Positions 61,901 through 64,000 of a DNA stretch of 64,000 nucleotides are shown piece after piece. The DNA is from UBA4660 sp034408895. GTDB lineage: Bacteria > Bacteroidota > Bacteroidia > Flavobacteriales_D > Sanyastnellaceae. The stretch's first letter is position 1. Each line of letters begins with the position of its first letter. The notes under the pieces are model-generated. The model was given only the letters and a program-made list of their open reading frames with translations. It did no database searches and was not told where the DNA came from. The stretch covers positions 45,569 through 109,568 of the forward strand of contig JAWXCI010000084.1 of NCBI GenBank assembly GCA_034408895.1, given 5' to 3'. The position numbers and the translations under genes were made by a program.

Positions 61901-64000
61901 CAGTTGTCGCTCACCACTGGTGCAGCCACGGTTGCCATTGCCTCACACACTCCAGCGTCAGTGTTCACATTGATGTCATCGGTGCAATCAACAACCGGAG
62001 CTTCCACATCATTCACCACAATTTCTTGTGTGCATGTTGCAGCGTTTCCATAGATGTCGGTCACAGTCCATGTCACCATCGTGGTACCCTGCGGATAAAT
62101 CGCAGAGGCGTCTGAAGTGCCGGTGTAATCATTCACTACCGAAGCCACCGCACAATTATCACTTACCACCGGAGCAGCGATAGCCACAAAGGCTTCGCAT
62201 ACTCCAGCGTCAGTGTTGCTAGCCAGGTTAGGCGGGCAGGTTATGGTTGGTAATTCAGTATCGTTTACAATTATTGTTTGCGTGCATGAAGCTGTGTTTC
62301 CGAAAATGTCGGTAACAGTCCAGGTCACGATTGTTGTTCCAACAACATAGATGTCGCTTGCGTCAGCCGTGTTGTTGTAATCATTCAACACACTTGCAAT
62401 GGCACAGTTGTCATTCACCGTTGGTGCAGGCACAGTGATGAATGCCTCACACTCTGTTGCGTCATTCACCACGATAATGTCAGCAGTGCAAGTGATGGTT
62501 GGCAACTCCAGGTCAACCACTGTGATGGTCATTGAACAGGTGCTCACGTTTCCGTATATGTCTGTCAATGTCCAGTTCACAGTTGTAGTTCCAACAGGAT
62601 AAGTTGCAGTTGCATTATCCGTCAATGTGTAATCATTCACGAGTGTTGCAACCGCGCAGTTGTCGGCAACTGCTGGTGCAGGCACAGTGATAAATGCGTC
62701 ACAAGAATTAATGTCGTTGTTCACAGTGATGTCTGCCGGACAAGTGAGTGAAGGTGCTTCGTTGTCAATCACATTCACACTCATGGTGCATGTATTCACA
62801 TTGCCGTGAATGTCAGTTACAGTCCATGTGATGATGGTTGTTCCAACAGGATAGATTGCAGAAGCGTTGTCGGTTCCGGTGTAATCATTCACCACTGATG
62901 CCACACCACAATTGTCGTCCACTGAAGGAGTAGGCACTATAACCATTGCCTGGCAAACTCCGCCATCGTTGTTCACGCTGACGTCAGCAGGACAAGTGAT
63001 GTTCGGAAGCTCGTAGTCAACTACAACGATGTTCATCGCGCATGAAGCCGTGTTGCCATATATGTCTGTAACTGTCCATGTCACGAGTGTTGTTCCAACA
63101 GGATAGATTGCAGAAGCATTATCAGTTCCGGTGTAATCATTCACCACCGAAGCAATCGAACAGTTGTCGTTCACCATCGGTGCGTCCACAGTTACAAATG
63201 CTTCGCAAACCGTTGCGTCATTGTTCACCATGATGTCCGCTGGGCAAGTGATAGTCGGCAATTCCGGGTCAACCACAGTTACGGTCATTGAACATGTGCT
63301 CACGTTTCCATGAACATCTGTTACTGTCCAGTTCACAGTTGTAGTTCCTACAGAATAAACCGCAGTGGCATTATCAGTTCCTGTGTAATCATTCACAATC
63401 GTTGCGATACCGCAGTTGTCGAACACGGTGATAGCTGGTACAGTCACCATTGCGTCACAAGAGTTCGCGTCATTGTTTACAGTGATGTTAGCAGGACAAG
63501 TGATGGTCGGATTTTCATCATCCACCACAGTCACTGTCATCGAACATGTAGTCACGTTTCCGTGAATGTCTGTTACAGTCCACGCAATGGTTGTCGTTCC
63601 AATCGGATAGATGTCGCTTGCGTCAGCGGTGTTGTTGTAATCATTCAACACACTCGCGATTCCGCATTCGTCACTCACAAGAGGAGCGTTGATGGCAACA
63701 AATGTTTCGCACACATCTTCATCTGTTCCGATGGTTATATCCGCTGGGCAAGTCACTTCCGGAGCTTCATCATCAACCACTGTTACACTCATTGAACAAG
63801 TTGAAGAGTTTCCATAAATGTCAGTAACCGTCCAAACGATTGTTGTTGTTCCAACCGGATAGTTGTCGGTTGCGTTCGCAGTGTTGTTGTAATCGTTCAA
63901 TACACTTGCAACCGAACAGTTGTCTGCAACATTTGGGGTTGGAACAATCACATCAGCGTTGCAAGCATTCACATCGTTACTCACTGTGATATCTGCAGAA
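58960..64000 (-). CDS. Giant HYR-repeat T9SS type B adhesin, 5' end beyond right edge
   Basis: The frame is open to the right edge; 1674 aa follow GTG 63984, but the upstream SADITV text shows the true start is outside. At least 18 HYR modules of about 84 residues each, with TCPADI at the start of most, fill most of the visible chain. A cadherin/VCBS-like module (EITIDVTDNDYDLDGDSITV) comes next, then a gliding-motility-associated type B sorting domain: PQGISPDGDGVNDVFEIIG, AIFNRWGHKVFEA and KGTYFFVL. SprB-like adhesins have a similar plan, but that homology was not tested. The downstream PorP/SprF and PorE-like genes are its probable partners. Confidence 0.9.
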   Translation of the reverse strand, partial: SADITVSNDVNACNADVIVPTPNVADNCSVASVLNDYNNTANATDNYPVGTTTIVWTVTDIYGNSSTCSMSVTVVDDEAPEVTCPADITIGTDEDVCETFVAINAPLVSDECGIASVLNDYNNTADASDIYPIGTTTIAWTVTDIHGNVTTCSMTVTVVDDENPTITCPANITVNNDANSCDAMVTVPAITVFDNCGIATIVNDYTGTDNATAVYSVGTTTVNWTVTDVHGNVSTCSMTVTVVDPELPTITCPADIMVNNDATVCEAFVTVDAPMVNDNCSIASVVNDYTGTDNASAIYPVGTTLVTWTVTDIYGNTASCAMNIVVVDYELPNITCPADVSVNNDGGVCQAMVIVPTPSVDDNCGVASVVNDYTGTDNASAIYPVGTTIITWTVTDIHGNVNTCTMSVNVIDNEAPSLTCPADITVNNDINSCDAFITVPAPAVADNCAVATLVNDYTLTDNATATYPVGTTTVNWTLTDIYGNVSTCSMTITVVDLELPTITCTADIIVVNDATECEAFITVPAPTVNDNCAIASVLNDYNNTADASDIYVVGTTIVTWTVTDIFGNTASCTQTIIVNDTELPTITCPPNLASNTDAGVCEAFVAIAAPVVSDNCAVASVVNDYTGTSDASAIYPQGTTMVTWTVTDIYGNAATCTQEIVVNDVEAPVVDCTDDINVNTDAGVCEAMATVAAPVVSDNCGIASVVNDYTGVDNADGIYPQGSTTVTWTITDIHANVSTCSTTITVNDVEQPSLNCPADITMNNDGGVCEAFINVPAPTVADNCAVATIVNDYNNTDNASDVYPVGTTTVIWTLTDVHGNVSTCTQTILIVDTELPTITCPADITQTNDVGVCAAMVTVPAPTVADNCTVASVANDYNGTDNASDVYPVGTTSVTWTVIDIYGNASTCTMNITVTDDELPVVTCGADITVGNDTGVCEAFVSVPTPAFADNCTVANVMNDFTGTDNASAIYPVGTTTVTWTVSDINGNTSTCSMTVTVNDDESPSISCPVNINVISDADMCDAMLTVPAPVMNDNCGVATVVNDYNNTANATDTYPVGSTIVNWTVTDIYGNTSTCSMTIVVVDIEAPIILCPADISVNNTPGLCTALVPVPMPLVFDNCQIDEVTNDFNGTEDASGIYLAGTTLVTWTVTDIFGNSTTCEMNIVVIDTEPATIECPLNVIAGNDAGECSAWVEVDSPIVSDNCGVAAVANDYNGTGDASADYPVGVTPVIWTVIDANGNITTCVQLITVEDTEAPVATDCDFEITVPNDLDACGALVNYTIPVVTDNCGINETTLIEGLPTGEFFPVGSTVVTYQFSDLFGNSVQCSFTVTVEDTQLPGVVCPGNLELNNDPGMCGAIVNYSLPAFVDNCDEVESTIELVEGLPTGGFFEVGTTAVSYNITDGSGNVFTCNFTVTVYDTEAPQIDCPEDINQVDPIVIYADPEVTDNCESTLEIIEGLPSGDVFPHGYTTIVYVATDPAGQTDTCSFVVLVNTPPVAEDDEAVYTEDDDEITIDVTDNDYDLDGDSITVTDAWSQNGNDVTIVDNQIIYNTIDEWCGIDTVTYILCDTYSACDTAIIVINVECIIDLIIPQGISPDGDGVNDVFEIIGLEDYPDNKLAIFNRWGHKVFEASQYKNDWDGRSQDALTIGDALLPKGTYFFVLDLGSSVKAVKGYIYLNR
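59519..64000 (-). repeat. 18 tandem HYR modules (252-nt period), open at window edge
   Basis: Consecutive modules of about 84 codons share WTVTDIYGN, VGTTTV and DYTGTDNAS-type phrases, and matching DNA words such as gtgtaatcattcac recur along the array. Modules 1 to 13 are closest to each other; those nearest the sorting domain (15-18) diverge more. Confidence 0.85.

Noticed and set aside
61837..63795. Plus-strand frames rich in Ser, His and Ile over the HYR array
   Set aside because: They repeat every 252 nt because the minus-strand adhesin does; they are the reverse shadow of its repeats.

Overview
The window reads as a chromosomal segment of a gliding Bacteroidota bacterium (Flavobacteriales-like; rank below phylum is inference). 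Signs are type IX secretion (T9SS) and gliding genes (PorU sortase, GldJ, two PorP/SprF proteins, a PorE-like OmpA protein), many cargo proteins with type A or type B C-terminal sorting domains, A-rich leaders without Shine-Dalgarno sites, and a tRNA promoter matching the Bacteroidota consensus (TTTG, 19 nt, TAnnTTTG).

Layout. 1-6.5 kb: PorU (minus, cut by the left edge), then PorP/SprF and gldJ. 6.6-11.4 kb: murF, tyrS, a LuxE-like acyl-protein synthetase, a small lipoprotein and a membrane protein. 11.5-17.0 kb: surface-glycan genes (a short NeuB-like synthase, a glycosyltransferase-like gene split by a frameshift in a run of nine A, one GT2 and two GT4 enzymes), tightly packed. 17.0-20.9 kb: isoaspartyl peptidase, efp, an LpxD-like acyltransferase and a GAF-SpoIIE phosphatase. 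20.98-25.2 kb is accessory: a toxin-antitoxin pair with a frameshifted ParE-like toxin, a beta-propeller T9SS cargo lipoprotein, and an intact RelBE-type pair bracketed by a 94-bp direct repeat that copies the 3' end of the cargo gene, then five 41-bp palindromic tandem repeats. 25.2-31.9 kb: polysaccharide export and polymerisation (Wzy/ligase, Wzz, two flippases, a GT4), then rnhB. 32.6-39.0 kb: an ABC ATPase, a choice-of-anchor L T9SS type B protein, an nhaD remnant, and an ExbB-ExbD-TonB-like operon. 39.1-46.4 kb: housekeeping genes folC, terC, tRNA-Val, a methyltransferase, a histidine kinase, gpmI and lpxD. 46.4-52.5 kb: two related PKD-rich T9SS type A proteins, the second broken twice. 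52.5-54.5 kb: 3-hydroxyanthranilate dioxygenase, an EamA transporter and an ArsC-like protein. 54.6-64 kb: a minus-strand set of a giant HYR-repeat adhesin (open at the right edge), PorP/SprF and a PorE-like OmpA protein.

How it fits together. PorU and GldJ belong to the T9SS/gliding machinery. The HYR protein, the cargo lipoprotein, the PKD proteins and the choice-of-anchor L protein are likely passengers, and the HYR-PorP-PorE set looks like an adhesin with its own outer-membrane partner and peptidoglycan anchor. The glycan genes probably make a surface polysaccharide; in this phylum A-type LPS is also the anchor for many T9SS cargo proteins, though that link is inferred here.

Several genes carry single lesions (12.77, 21.18, 36.61, 51.54 and 52.50 kb). 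Each could be real decay, slippage or recoding, or an assembly error; the sequence alone cannot decide.
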